Positions 54,590-64,000 of a DNA stretch of 64,000 nt are shown one piece after another; the first letter of the stretch is position 1; each line of letters opens with the position of its first letter. The position numbers and the translations under genes are program-made. Under the pieces are notes generated by a model. That model saw only the letters and a list, made by a program, of their open reading frames with translations. It was not told where the DNA came from and ran no database searches. This DNA comes from Struthio camelus (Eukaryota > Chordata > Aves > Struthioniformes > Struthionidae): contig NC_090943.1 in assembly GCF_040807025.1 (NCBI RefSeq), positions 661,356 through 725,355 on the forward strand, given 5' to 3'.

Positions 54590-55800
54590 CTGTGCCCTGT
54601 CCCCATCCTGTGCCGCCATGCCCACGTCCCCATGCCCCCCACCACGTCCCTGTTTTCACGTCCTCGCCCCCATGTCCTGACGCCGCTGCCGTGCCCAGGT
54701 CCCTGTGCCCCCGTTCTGGCTTTGCCGTGTCTGCGTCCCCGTGCCCACGTCCCCACCTCCACGTCCCCATGTCTGCAAGCCTGCGTCTCTGCGTCCATGT
54801 CCCTGTCCCCGCGTCCCCGCGTTGCTGTGCCTGTGTCCATGTCCCTCTCCTCTTGTCCTCGCTGCTGTGCCTGCGTCACCACCCCCGCGCCCACATCCCC
54901 ACGCCCGTGTCTGCAGCCCAGGGCTCACCTCCCTGTGCCCGCGACCATGCCCGTGCCTGTGACCACGTCCCCCCGCCCATCTGCCATCCCCGTGCCCCGC
55001 TCGCTGTGCCCACATCCCTGTTTCCCTGCCCCCATGCCCTCATGTCCACATCCACGTGTCCACCCCCATGCCCATGTCCCCATTGCAGTCTCCTTGTCCC
55101 CAGGCCTGTATCTCCGTCGTTGCCGCCCCATCCGAGCGCCCGCAGCCCCTTGTCCACCTCCATGTCCCTGTACCCATCTCCTCCTGTCCTTGTCTGCATC
55201 CCCATGCCCACGTCCCCATCCCAGTGACCACATCCCCTTGTCCACGTCCATGTCCCTGTACCCATCTCCTCCTGTCCTTGTCTGCATCCCCATGCCCATG
55301 TCCCCATCCCAGTGACCACATCCCCTTGTCCACGTCCATGTCCCTGTATCCATCTCCTCCTGTCCTTGTCTGCATCCCCATGCCCATGTCCCCATCCCAG
55401 TGACCACATCCCCTTGTCCACGTCCATGTCCCTGTAGCCATCTCCTTGTGTCCGTGTCCCCTTCCCCGTGCCTGACACTCCATCTCTGTGCCTGCATCCC
55501 CATGACTGTGTCCACATCACTGTGCCCACCTCCTTGTGTCTGTGTCCACGGCCCTGTGCTCATGTCCCTGTTCCCACATCCCCATCCTCCTGTCCACATT
55601 CCCATGCTTGTCTCTGTCCCTGGCTCTCCATCCCAGTGCCCAAATCCCCATGCCTGTATCCCCATGTCCATGTCCCTGTGCCCTGTCCCCATGCGCACAT
55701 ACCAATGCTCGTGCCCACGTCCTTATGTCCATGTCCATGCCTGCATCCCCGTGCCCACATCCCCATCACAGTGCCCACATCTTCATGTCTGGTGCCCCAT
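54590..55800. repeat. intergenic minisatellite with 88-bp higher-order units
   Basis: Degenerate CCATGTCCC/CCACATCCC units upstream of SSPO. An 88-bp block recurs almost exactly with CAGTGACCACATCCCCTTGT at 55,222, 55,310 and 55,398. Confidence 0.85.
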
Positions 55801-57310
55801 CCTGGCACCCACAACCCCATGACCAGGTCCATATCCCTGTACCCTTCCCCTTGTGCTCACATCCCCATGTCCATGTTCCCACCCTGATGTCCACGTCCCA
55901 GTGCCCATCTCCTTATGTCTGTGCCAGCATCCACGTGCCCATGTCTCCATCCCAGTGCCCACATCCCCATGCCTATGTCCACATCTCCATGCCTTTCCCT
56001 TTGTACTCATATTCCCATCCTCTTCCCAGAGCCCACGTCCCCGCACCCACATCTCTGTGCCCACATTCCCGTGACCACATCCTCCTCCCAGAGCCCGCGT
56101 CCCCACACCTGCATCCCCGTGCGCACATTCCTGTGCCCATGTCCTCCTCCCGGAGCCCATGTCCCCACGCCCATGTCTCCATGCCCACATTCCCATGACA
56201 ACATCCTTCTCCCAGAGCCCACGTCCCTGCACCCACTTCTCTGTGCCCACGTTCCTGTGACCACGTCCTCCTCCCGGAGCCCACATCCCTGCACCCGTGT
56301 CTCCGTGCCCACGTTCCCGTGCCAAAGTCCTCCTCCTGGAGCCCGTGTCCCCATGCCCGCGTCTCCGTACCCATGTCCTCCTCCCAGAGCCCCCATCCCC
56401 ACACCCACATCTCCGTGCCCACATTCTCTACCTGGAGCCCACATCCGCACACCCACATCCCTGCACCCACATTCCCATGCCCACATCCTCCTCCCGGAGC
56501 CCATATCCCCGCGCCCACATCTCTGTGCTCACATTCCCGTGCCCATGTCCTCCTCCCGGAGCCCACATCCCTGCGCCCACGTCTCTGTTCCCACATCCCC
56601 CTCCCAGTGCCCACGTCCCCGTGACCACATCTCCATGCACACGTTCCTGTGACCATGTCCTCCTCCCAGAACACACATCCCCGTGCCTGCATCTCCGTGC
56701 CCACATTCCCAAGCCCGTGCCCACATCCTCCTCCCGGAGCCCACATCCCAGCGCCCACGTCTCTGTTCCCACATCCTCCTCCCGGAGCCCATGTTCCCAC
56801 ACCCACATCTCTGTGCCCACATTCTCCTCCCAGAGCCTATGTCCCCACGCCCACATCTCCGTGCCAAAGTCCTCCTCCTGGAGCCCATGTCCCCGCACCC
56901 ACACCTCTGTGCCCACATTCCCGTGACCACATCCTCCTCCCAGAGCCCGCGTCCCCACACCTGCGTCCCCGCGCCCACATTCCTGTGCCCATGTCCTCCT
57001 CCCGGAGCCCACATCCCCACGCCCATGTCTCCATGCCCACATTCCCATGACAACATCCTTCTCCCAGAGCCCACGTCCCTACGCCCACGTCTCTGTGCCC
57101 GTGTTCCCATGACCACGTTCTCCTCCTGGAGCCCACGTCCCCGCACCTACGTCTCCATGCCCATGTCCCCTCACCCACGTCTCTGTGCCCACGTTCCCGT
57201 GACCACGTCCTCCTCCCAGAGCCCACGTCCCCATGCCCGCGTCTCCATGCCCATGTTCCTGTGCCCACATCCTCCTCCCGGAGCCCACATCCCTGCACCC
57301 ATGTCCCCGT
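55800..57310. repeat. intergenic array of about 60 bp
   Basis: GTCCTCCTCCCGGAGCCCAC and CCCACATCTCTGTGCCCACA alternate with a 55-65 bp period, over twenty copies, more uniform to the right. Confidence 0.85.
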
Positions 57311-57369
57311 CCCCTCGCCCCTGCGGGGCCCAGTTGGGCCGGTCTGGGCTGGCAGCTCAGGGCACATGG

Positions 57370-58300
57370 TGGCGGGGCAGAGGCAGGGGCCGGGACCAGG
57401 GCCGGGACCGGAATTGGGGCAGAGGTGGGGAGCGGGCCAGGGACTGGGACTGGGACTGAGGCAGAGGAGGAGTCCAGGACTGGGACCGGGACTAGGACCG
57501 GGACCGGGATCAGGGCAGAGGCAAGGAGCGGGACTGAGCCTGGGACCGGGAGCAGGACCATGCCAGAGGCGGCACCGGGGCCGGGACAGGGATCAGGACC
57601 GGGACGGGGAGCGGGACTGTGGCAGAGGCGGGGAGTGGGGCCAGGGCCGGGACCGGGACCGGGACCGGGACCGTGGCAGAGGCGGGGAGTGGGGCCGGGG
57701 CTGCGACTGGGACGGGACCGGGACCATGGCAGAGGCGGGGAGCAGGACTGGGACTGAGCCTGGGACCGGGAGTGGGACCGGGAGTAGGATCGTAACAGAG
57801 CGGGGAGCAGGGCCGGGACCGGGACCGTGGCAGAGGCGGTGCCGGGGCTGGAGCGGGGAGCGGGACTGTGGCAGAGGCGGCGCCGGGACCGGGTCCAGGA
57901 CCGGGACCGGGACCGGGAGCGGGACCGTGGCAGAGCCGGGGCCGGGGCGGGGAGCGGGACCAGGACCAGGACCGGGACCAGGACCGGGCCCGGGACCGTG
58001 GCAGAGGCGGCGCCGGGGTCGGGGCGGGGAGCGGGACCAGGACCGGGAGCGGGACCGTGGCAGAGGCGGCGCCGGGGCCGGAGCCGGTGCGGGGAGCGGG
58101 ACCGGGAGCGGGAGCGGGACCGGGAGCGGGACCAGGACCGGGAGCGGGACCGGGAGCGGGACCGTGGCAGAGGCGGCGCCGGGGCCGGAGCCGGTGCGGG
58201 GAGCGGGACCGGGAGCGGGACCAGGACCGGGAGCGGGACCGGGAGCGGGACCGTGGCAGAGGCGGCGCCGGGGCCGGGGCCGGGGCGGGGAGCGGGGCCG
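57370..58300. repeat. GGGACCGGGAGC array next to the ZNF467 promoter
   Basis: Hexamer/dodecamer repeats GGGACCGGGAGC in larger units with CGTGGCAGAGGCGGCGCCGG (about 45-130 bp). The G-rich strand is plus, the ZNF467 sense strand. Confidence 0.85.
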
Positions 58301-58480
58301 CCCCGCCCGCGCCGCCGGGCTGCCGGGAGATGTAGTCCCGCTGCGCGGAGCGGCCCGGCGGCGGCGGCGCGGAGCCCCGGAGCGCGGCGGCGGCGGGAGC
58401 GGCGGGAGGCGGCGGCGGCGGCGGCGGGGAGCGCGGCGGGGCGGCCCACGGCGAGGAGCGCGGCGGCGGCGGCGGCGCAG
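58300..58480 (+). promoter_or_regulatory. ZNF467: CpG-rich promoter and noncoding first exon of ZNF467
   Basis: A dense CpG stretch with GCGGCGGC runs ends at a strong donor (GCGCAG then GTAGGGGCGG, cut after 58,480). No TATA is visible. The next exon begins after the acceptor CTGGTTGCAG at 59,840. The start of transcription cannot be fixed from sequence; the left border is approximate and merges with the GGGACC array. Confidence 0.6.
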
Positions 58481-59840
58481 GTAGGGGCGGCGGCTCGGGG
58501 CGGCGGGCGCGGGCCCCGCCGCGAGGCCGCGGCGATGGGCGCGGGGCTCCGCCGCTGGCCCGGCTCCCCTGCGCGGCGGGATTCCCCCGGGGCCGGGTCG
58601 GGCTGCCCGGGAGCGGCGGCCGGGACTGAGCGGGGGGCAGCGGGCCCGGCGGGGCAGGAGGGGCGGGGGGTGTCAGTGGGGCGGAGGGGCGCAGGAGGAA
58701 TGTGGGGGTTGTGCCCGAACAGGGGGACGTGGGGGGGCAGGAGGGACTGGGAGGGGATGGGGGGGTCGAGGGGATGGGGGCGACCGTGCTGGGAGGACTG
58801 GGGGGGCCGGGGATGAATAGGGAGGGGGCCGGAGACAAGGGGAGTCGGGGGGGGGCATGAGGAATTGGGGTGGGGGTCCATGGAGGGCCAGGGGGGTGAG
58901 AGGGACAGGAGGGACCATGGAGGGCAGGGGAGATGGGGTGGGGGGAGCCGGGGGGTCCAGAGGGGCAGGAGGGATGTGACGGGGGGAGCAAGGGGGCAGG
59001 AGGGAGGGGGGTCTGTGCCAGGGCAGGGGGCAGAAGGGATGGGACGCGGGGACAGGAGAGATCGGGGCTGTGCCCGGGTGGGGGGCAGGAGGGGTGGGAC
59101 GGGGGAGCCGGGGGGCAGGAGGGATGGGGGTCAGTGCCGGGCGGGGGGCCCTGGAGGACACAACTCGCTGCCCAGGGGTCCCCGGGACGGGGGGTCCTCG
59201 TCTCCTGGAGACAAGGTGCGGTGGGCGGTGGGAGCCCCTCCGGGGGCCGGGAGCCAAGACAGACCGTCGCTGTCGTTCTTATCAGCTATAGCTCGGGGCT
59301 GGGAGTCTGGGCGCTCGCGCGGTGAATCGGGAGCGTCTCCCAGCCCGCCGTCCAGCACGGCCCCGCGCAGCGCCGTCGGCCTGAAGCCGGGGCCGGTGGG
59401 GAGGGGAATGAATGAACCTTCCGCCTCGGGGGAGCGTGGAAAACTCGACGTGAGCTCTGCAGACCGGTTGTGTCGACTTGACTGTTTTGGAAGAAACATC
59501 ATGCGTTTGTAACACGCCGCCTCCATCCTCCCGCGCAGGCTCGAGCGCTGCCTGGGCATCCCGCCTGACGCCTCCCAAACTGCGGCGGGGAGAGCCGGCC
59601 CGGCGGCGCGGGGCCGCAGAGCCGGCGCGCTTCTCCGCTTTCCCCTTTCGTTCTCCGGGAGCCTCAGCTGCTTTGCTTCTTTGCAGCGGCTGCAGAAATC
59701 CAGCCCGGGAGCGCAGCAGCCCGAAGCGGCACAGCAAAGCGTCAGCCCAGGCCCCGTGTGCTGCCCAGAGCCCCGGCATGCGGGGATGCGTCTGCCGCCC
59801 TCGCCGGGCCTGGGCTGACCGGCGCTGCCTCTGGTTGCAG
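58481..59840. other. ZNF467: ZNF467 first intron
   Basis: Intron between the noncoding exon and the start-codon exon. The left part (58,620-59,180) is G-rich with loose GGGGGCAGGAGGGATGGG repeats; the right part is unique. No coding exon is recognised. Confidence 0.55.
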
Positions 59841-59920
59841 GTCTCGCCGGGGTGCGGACGCCGTTGTTTCTTTCCCCCGGAGCAGAGTTTGCGCGCCCGC
59901 GGGAGCAACGCTGCGCCGCG
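59841..59920 (+). other. ZNF467: ZNF467 5' UTR segment of exon 2, with KRAB-like in-frame relic
   Basis: Follows the acceptor ending at 59,840 and leads directly into the start codon. The frame is open through this leader and reads FLSPGAEFARPREQR just before MRENYDALLALG, resembling a shrunken KRAB-A box (consensus YFSPEEW..L..EQR..Y..VMRENY). There is no ATG in it, so it is probably untranslated. Confidence 0.6.
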
Positions 59921-62216
59921 ATGAGGGAGAATTACGACGCCCTGCTTGCCCTGGGTAAAACCCTGGCCCCTGCTCCGGAGAGCTCCGGGTTTGCATGCGT
60001 ATCCTGCAAATCCCCGCTCCCCGACCAGGGGAACCGGGGCCGCGCAGGGCCGCGAGCACCCCGAGAGCACGCCCGGCTCCCCGCAGGGCACGTGCGCGAG
60101 CGCTGGCTCCCGGGGCGCCCCGGCGGGAGGATGGCCCTGGCACGGCTCGCTCTGCTCTCGTCTCCTGCAGGTTCCCCCGTGGCCAAGCCAGAGCCCGTCC
60201 CGCGCGTGGAGCAGGCGGAAGAGCCGCGCGCCCAGACGCAGGGGCGCGCGGAGGAGACGGAGGCGCCGGGCGGCGCCGGCTCAGGTCAGCGCCGAAAGCA
60301 GGACCAAGGGGGAGGCGGTGGTCCCGGGCCCGCGCGCGGCCTCCCCGCTGCGGCGCCGTCTCGGGGATGTTTGCCGTCCCCGGGGCTGGGCTCCTGCGCC
60401 TCCCTCCCGGGGCTGCGCCCGGGCTCCGTCCAGGCTGCGCCCTGCGCGGCAGCCGCGGGACGGCCCCAGGCGGTGCCGCCGGGAGCCGGAGGGCAGCCCG
60501 GCCCCGGGAGCCCGCGCCCGGCTCCCAGCCCTCCTTCTCTTCCCAGCCAGGCTGGTCGTCCCCAAGTCGGAGGCGACGGCCGAGGGCGACGGAGAGGAGC
60601 GGCAGGGCGGCGGGGACCGGAGGGCCGCCGGCGAGCGGCAGAGCCCGGAGCGCAGCTGCGCAGGTGAGCACCGGCGTCGCCGCCGCTCGGCCCGCGCCAG
60701 CCCTGCCGCGAGCCGGGGGCGCCCCGAGAGGAGCCGGGCTGAGCGGGCGCTCAGCGCCCTCCGTGCCTGCCCCGCAGAGGACTGGCTGGTGCGCAAGGTG
60801 AAGGTGGAGGAGGAGTACGAGGAGTGGCCGTCCAGCCCAGGCGCCGAAGCCCTGCTGGCGGGGCAGCTGCCGGGCAGCACCTTCGGCCCGGGCGGCGCCG
60901 GCGCCTGCAAGCCGGAGCAGCCGAGCCTGGAGGAGCTGGGCTACGGCGGTTTCGCCCTGCCGCCCTGGCCGCTGCTGAGCCCGAGCCCGAGCCCGGCCGG
61001 CGCCGGCGGCTGCCAGCGCTGCTTCAAGGCGCAGCTCGGCCTGCAGCTGCAGCCGCCGGGGCCGGCGGGCGAGGGGGGGACGCCTGCCCACGAGCGCCCC
61101 TTCGCCTGCGCCCAGTGCGGCAAGGGCTTCGGCAAGAAGGCGCACCTGACGCGGCACCTGCGGGTGCACACGGGCGAGCGGCCCTACCCCTGCGCCCAGT
61201 GCGGCCGCCGCTTCCGCCAGAAGATCCACCTGCGCTCGCACCAGAAGACGCACACGGGCGAGCGGCCCTACCCCTGCGGCGAGTGCGGCCGCCGCTTCCG
61301 CAAGAAGACCCACCTGGTGCGGCACCAGCGCACCCACACGGGCGAGCGGCCCTTCGCCTGCGCCCGCTGCGCCCGCTCCTTCGCCCACAAGCAGCACCTG
61401 CTGCGGCACCAGCAGCTGCACGCGGAGGCGGCGCCGGCGGCCGGCGCGGGGCCCGGGGCCGCCCCGCTCCTGCCCGCCGCCCAGAAGCCCTTCGCCTGCC
61501 CCGAGTGCGGGAAGAGCTTCAGCTGGAAGAAGAACCTGACGTCGCACCGGCGGCTGCACCTGGAGGGGCGGCCGTTCGCCTGCGCCGAGTGCGGCCGCGG
61601 CTTCAGCGACAAGCGGCACCTCACCGCCCACCTCCGCGGCCACATGGGCCTCAAGCCCTACGCCTGCCCCTACTGCGAGAAGACCTTCAGCCACAAGCCC
61701 AACCTGACCACCCACCAGCGCACCCACACGGGCGAGCGCCCCTTCGCCTGCCCCCAGTGCGGCCGCGGCTTCGCCCACAACCAGCACCTGCTGCGGCACC
61801 TGCGGGTGCACACGGGCGAGCGCCCCTTCGCCTGCCCCCAGTGCGGCCGCTGCTTCGGCTCCCGGCCCAACCTCCTCGCCCACGCCAAGGCGCACGCCGG
61901 CGCGCGCCCCTTCGCCTGCCAGCAGTGCGGCCGCGGGTTCAGCCGCAAGTCCCACCTGGCCCGCCACCAGGCCGTGCACACCGGCACCCGGCCCCACAGC
62001 TGCCCCCAGTGCGGCAAGCGCTTCAGCTCCAAGACCAACCTGGCCCGCCACCAGGCCGTGCACACCGGCCACCGGCCCTACATCTGCACCCAGTGCGGCA
62101 AGACCTTCAGCCGCAAGACCCACCTGCTGCGCCACGAGCGCACCCACGCCGCCGCGACGCCCCGGCCGGGCTGGGCGCCCCGCGACGCCCCGGCCCCGCC
62201 GCCCGCCGCCCGCTGA
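59921..62216 (+). CDS. ZNF467: ZNF467, 12-finger C2H2 zinc finger protein
   Basis: Nuclear DNA-binding regulator. Exons 59,921-59,954, 60,171-60,284, 60,547-60,663 and 60,778-62,216 join in frame (1,704 nt, 567 residues). It starts MRENYDALLALG; exon 4 begins EDWLVRKVKVEEEYEEWP, a block I recognise from mammalian ZNF467 just after the same acidic/Gln-rich region. Twelve complete C2H2 fingers follow, four, then two after an Ala/Pro spacer, then six, linked mainly by TGERP(F/Y). Fingers 1-4 (KKAHLTRHLRVH, QKIHLRSHQKTH, KKTHLVRHQRTH, HKQHLLRHQQLH) match the ZNF467 order. The protein ends Pro/Ala-rich. It lies head-to-head with SSPO, as in mammals. The start is the Met conserved in mammals; the frame is open further upstream in the exon but without an ATG. 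Codon use is strongly GC3-biased, like its neighbour. Confidence 0.93.
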
Positions 62217-62404
62217 GCCCCTCGCCGGCCCCGGCTCCGGGGGGGTGGCCCCCACCCGCCGCAGGGCTCGGCGCCCGATGCAGCCGCCCCCGGCGGGGAT
62301 GCGGGCGCTGCCGGCCGCCCGGAGCTGCGCTCCGGCTGGGGGACGTGGCGCGGCCCGAAACGGTGCTCGTCCCCCCCCCCCCGTCCTTTCCACCGCCGAA
62401 GCGC

Positions 62405-62410
62405 GCAGTA
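62405..62410 (+). terminator. ZNF467: ZNF467 polyadenylation signal AGTAAA
   Basis: AGTAAA, a common AATAAA variant, about 190 nt after the ZNF467 stop, followed by a T/G-containing stretch (TGATGAGCGTTTCTCGG). Confidence 0.6.
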
Positions 62411-62562
62411 AAAAGAAATGCGGATAACGTGGCCTGATGAGCGTTTCTCGGGGGCGGCGGCGGCCGGGTGCCCCCTCGCCGCGGGCGGCTTGCTCCCGGC
62501 CGCCCGCCTGAGGGTCCCCCCCCCCGCCACCGCGTTTTGGGGCGCAGCAGGTTGAATCCCCG

Positions 62563-62568
62563 TTTATT
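62563..62568 (-). terminator. candidate minus-strand poly(A) signal converging on ZNF467
   Basis: AATAAA on the minus strand about 150 bp beyond the ZNF467 3' end. It could close a leftward gene to the right of the window; in mammals KRBA1 is tail-to-tail with ZNF467 (from memory). The motif is short and no linked exon is seen, so this is weak. Confidence 0.3.
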
Positions 62569-62887
62569 TGCTTGCCGAAGGGGCCGGGAGCCGCCGCCGG
62601 CCCCCTTTCCGCAGCGATAACCCGGCCGGGAGCTCTGCGCCGCCCCAGCTTCCCGCTCGCGGCTCGTCCTTCCCCACCGCCGGCGGGATAACAAGGGCAA
62701 GGAGCGGGGGAGAGACGCTGCCCCGGCGGGGGGGAGACGGATTCGGGGGCGGCAGCGGATGCGGGTGGCCGCGGGCCGGGCGGGGGAGCCGGTCGCCCTG
62801 CTGCAGGAAGACGGCTGATTATTCAGCTCGGCAACGCGAGCCCCGGCGCCTTCCTGTTATTGAGACCGGCTGGGCGTGAGATAGATA

Positions 62888-62911
62888 AATATATATATAT
62901 ATATATATATG
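62888..62911. repeat. (TA)n dinucleotide tract
   Basis: An uninterrupted ATATATAT run of about 22 bp flanked by AGATAGATAAAT and GCACAGATATATG, standing out in GC-rich sequence. Confidence 0.95.
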
Positions 62912-63364
62912 CACAGATATATGTAAAAACAGCCGTGCAGGCTGGAAGCAGCCCGGCGGGGGCGAGGGAGGAAAGGGGGCCGCGCGCGCCGGGCGCCACC
63001 TCGGTGGCCGGGTTCCCGCGGCTGCGGAGCAGAGGGCAGGAAGAGACGGGACGCGGCCCCAAAGGCTGGCGGCAACGCCAGGGCGCCCGGAGAGGGCGGC
63101 GGAAAGCCTGGCGAGGAGGGGACGCCGATGTCCCCAGCGCCCCGGAGCCGGCACGCCTCCGGGGACGCCGGGCACCGCGTCAAGCCCTTTCGCCTCCCTT
63201 CCTAAAGGGAGCGCGCCCATCGGAAAGGAGGCGCCTCGTGTCTAGGCGTTCCCTGCCGCCTCCTCTTCCCGTCTGCTGAGCCCGCAAAGCCGGGCAGACG
63301 TGGACGTCCGGCAGACGCCAGGCCGCTTGGCTCCGCGTGAGCAGCTGTGCTGGAGAGCGCTCTC

Positions 63365-64000
63365 AGATGTCCACCATCCATCTGACCATCCAGCCACCCG
63401 TCTGTCCTTCCCTTTGTCCAGCCGCCTGTCCATCCATCTGACCGCCATCCATCTGCCCATCAATCCACCTGTCCATCCATCCATCTGACCGCCCATCTGT
63501 GCAGCCATCCATCTGCCCATCAATCCACCTGTCCATCCATCCATCTGACCACCCATCTGTGCAGCCATCCATCTGCCCATCAATCCACCTGTCCATCCAT
63601 CCATCTGACCGCCCATCTGTGCAGCCATCCATCTGCCCATCAATCCACCTGTCCATCCATTCATCTGACCACCCATCTGTCCTTCCATCCATCTGTCCAT
63701 CAATCCACCTGTCCATCCATCCATCTGACCGCCCATCTGTCCAGCCATCCACCTGTCCATCAATCCACCTGTCCATCCATCCATTCATTTGTCCATCTGT
63801 CAGCCCGTCCATCCTTCTGTCTGTCCTTCAATCCATCTGTCCATCCTTCCATGACTGTCTGTCCATCCATCCATCTAATTATCCATCCATCCACCCATCT
63901 GTCCATCGGTGCATCTATCCATCCATTCGTCCATCCATCCATTTGTCCATCCATCCATCCAACCATCTCTCCAGCCAGCCACGTGCCCATCTGCCTGTCC
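63365..64000. repeat. 60-bp CCAT-rich satellite, runs off the window
   Basis: Near-identical 60-bp units, phase-locked to 63,481, 63,541, 63,601, 63,661 and 63,721 (CCATCTGACCGCCCATCTGT, then GCAGCCATCCATCTGCCCAT, then CAATCCACCTGTCCATCCAT). It decays to (CCAT)n-like sequence after 63,780. Confidence 0.95.

Larger units (their letters stand above)
62430..63355. other. intergenic region 3' of ZNF467, no gene recognised
   Basis: GC-rich unique sequence with a (TA)n tract at 62,888-62,911 and an AATAAA on the minus strand at 62,563-62,568. No coding exon could be supported on either strand. Confidence 0.5.

Noticed and set aside
49812-54680. Plus-strand open frame of over 1,600 codons
   Set aside because: It is made of the stop-free TCCCA/TCCTG pentamer array plus antisense SSPO exons; the translation is PSHPIPSCP-type low complexity.
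59742-62393. Minus-strand open frame of 883 codons antisense to ZNF467
   Set aside because: Shadow of a high-GC3 zinc-finger array: repetitive Ala/Gly/Val/Leu antisense translation with period equal to the finger length and no known domain.
63365-63780. Regular direct repeats that might suggest a CRISPR array
   Set aside because: Units are contiguous 60-bp tandem copies without unique spacers, in a vertebrate genome.

Overview
This is a vertebrate nuclear window, very GC-rich, with compact multi-exon genes. It is best read as the SSPO (SCO-spondin) locus of a sauropsid, probably a bird microchromosome. Species is inference: I see no Alu/B1-type SINE, and GC content, short introns and dense minisatellites fit a bird, but a turtle or crocodilian cannot be excluded.

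Layout. (1) 1-5,190: no intact gene. It holds a decayed KRAB-A box exon on the minus strand at 1,139-1,265 with a stop codon and a preserved splice donor, an AT-rich pocket at 2,160-2,480, and a 42-bp minisatellite at 4,240-4,960. (2) 5,261-53,936, minus strand: one giant gene, SSPO. I placed 110 coding exons by hand from splice sites and checked the codon phase at every junction. They join into one uninterrupted frame of 16,617 nt (5,538 residues): signal peptide and EMI, three VWD blocks with C8 and TIL, about ten LDL-receptor class A repeats, two F5/8-type C domains, 29 thrombospondin type 1 repeats interleaved with TIL modules (16 TIL in all), VWC-like segments and a C-terminal cystine knot. 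A TATA box and two CCAAT boxes lie upstream and an AATAAA sits about 70 nt after the stop. (3) 54,550-58,300: intergenic tandem arrays. (4) about 58,300-62,420, plus strand: ZNF467, head-to-head with SSPO, with a CpG-rich noncoding first exon, four coding exons (567 residues) and 12 intact C2H2 fingers. (5) 62,430-64,000: no gene recognised; a (TA)n tract, a minus-strand AATAAA and a 60-bp (CCAT)-rich satellite running off the end.

The order (KRAB remnant, SSPO, ZNF467, divergent SSPO/ZNF467) matches mammalian synteny around SSPO, where ZNF467 lies head-to-head with SSPO and the KRAB gene ZNF862 lies downstream of it. About twenty SSPO introns carry private minisatellites; these, not genes, make most of the long open reading frames in the window. 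The most interesting observations are an exonic 60-bp tandem repeat that copies the splice donor itself in frame-neutral steps, two KRAB-A relics (one dead exon, one fossil in the ZNF467 5' leader), two phase-supported GC-AG introns, and a recurring 47-nt exon marking the duplicated unit that built SSPO.
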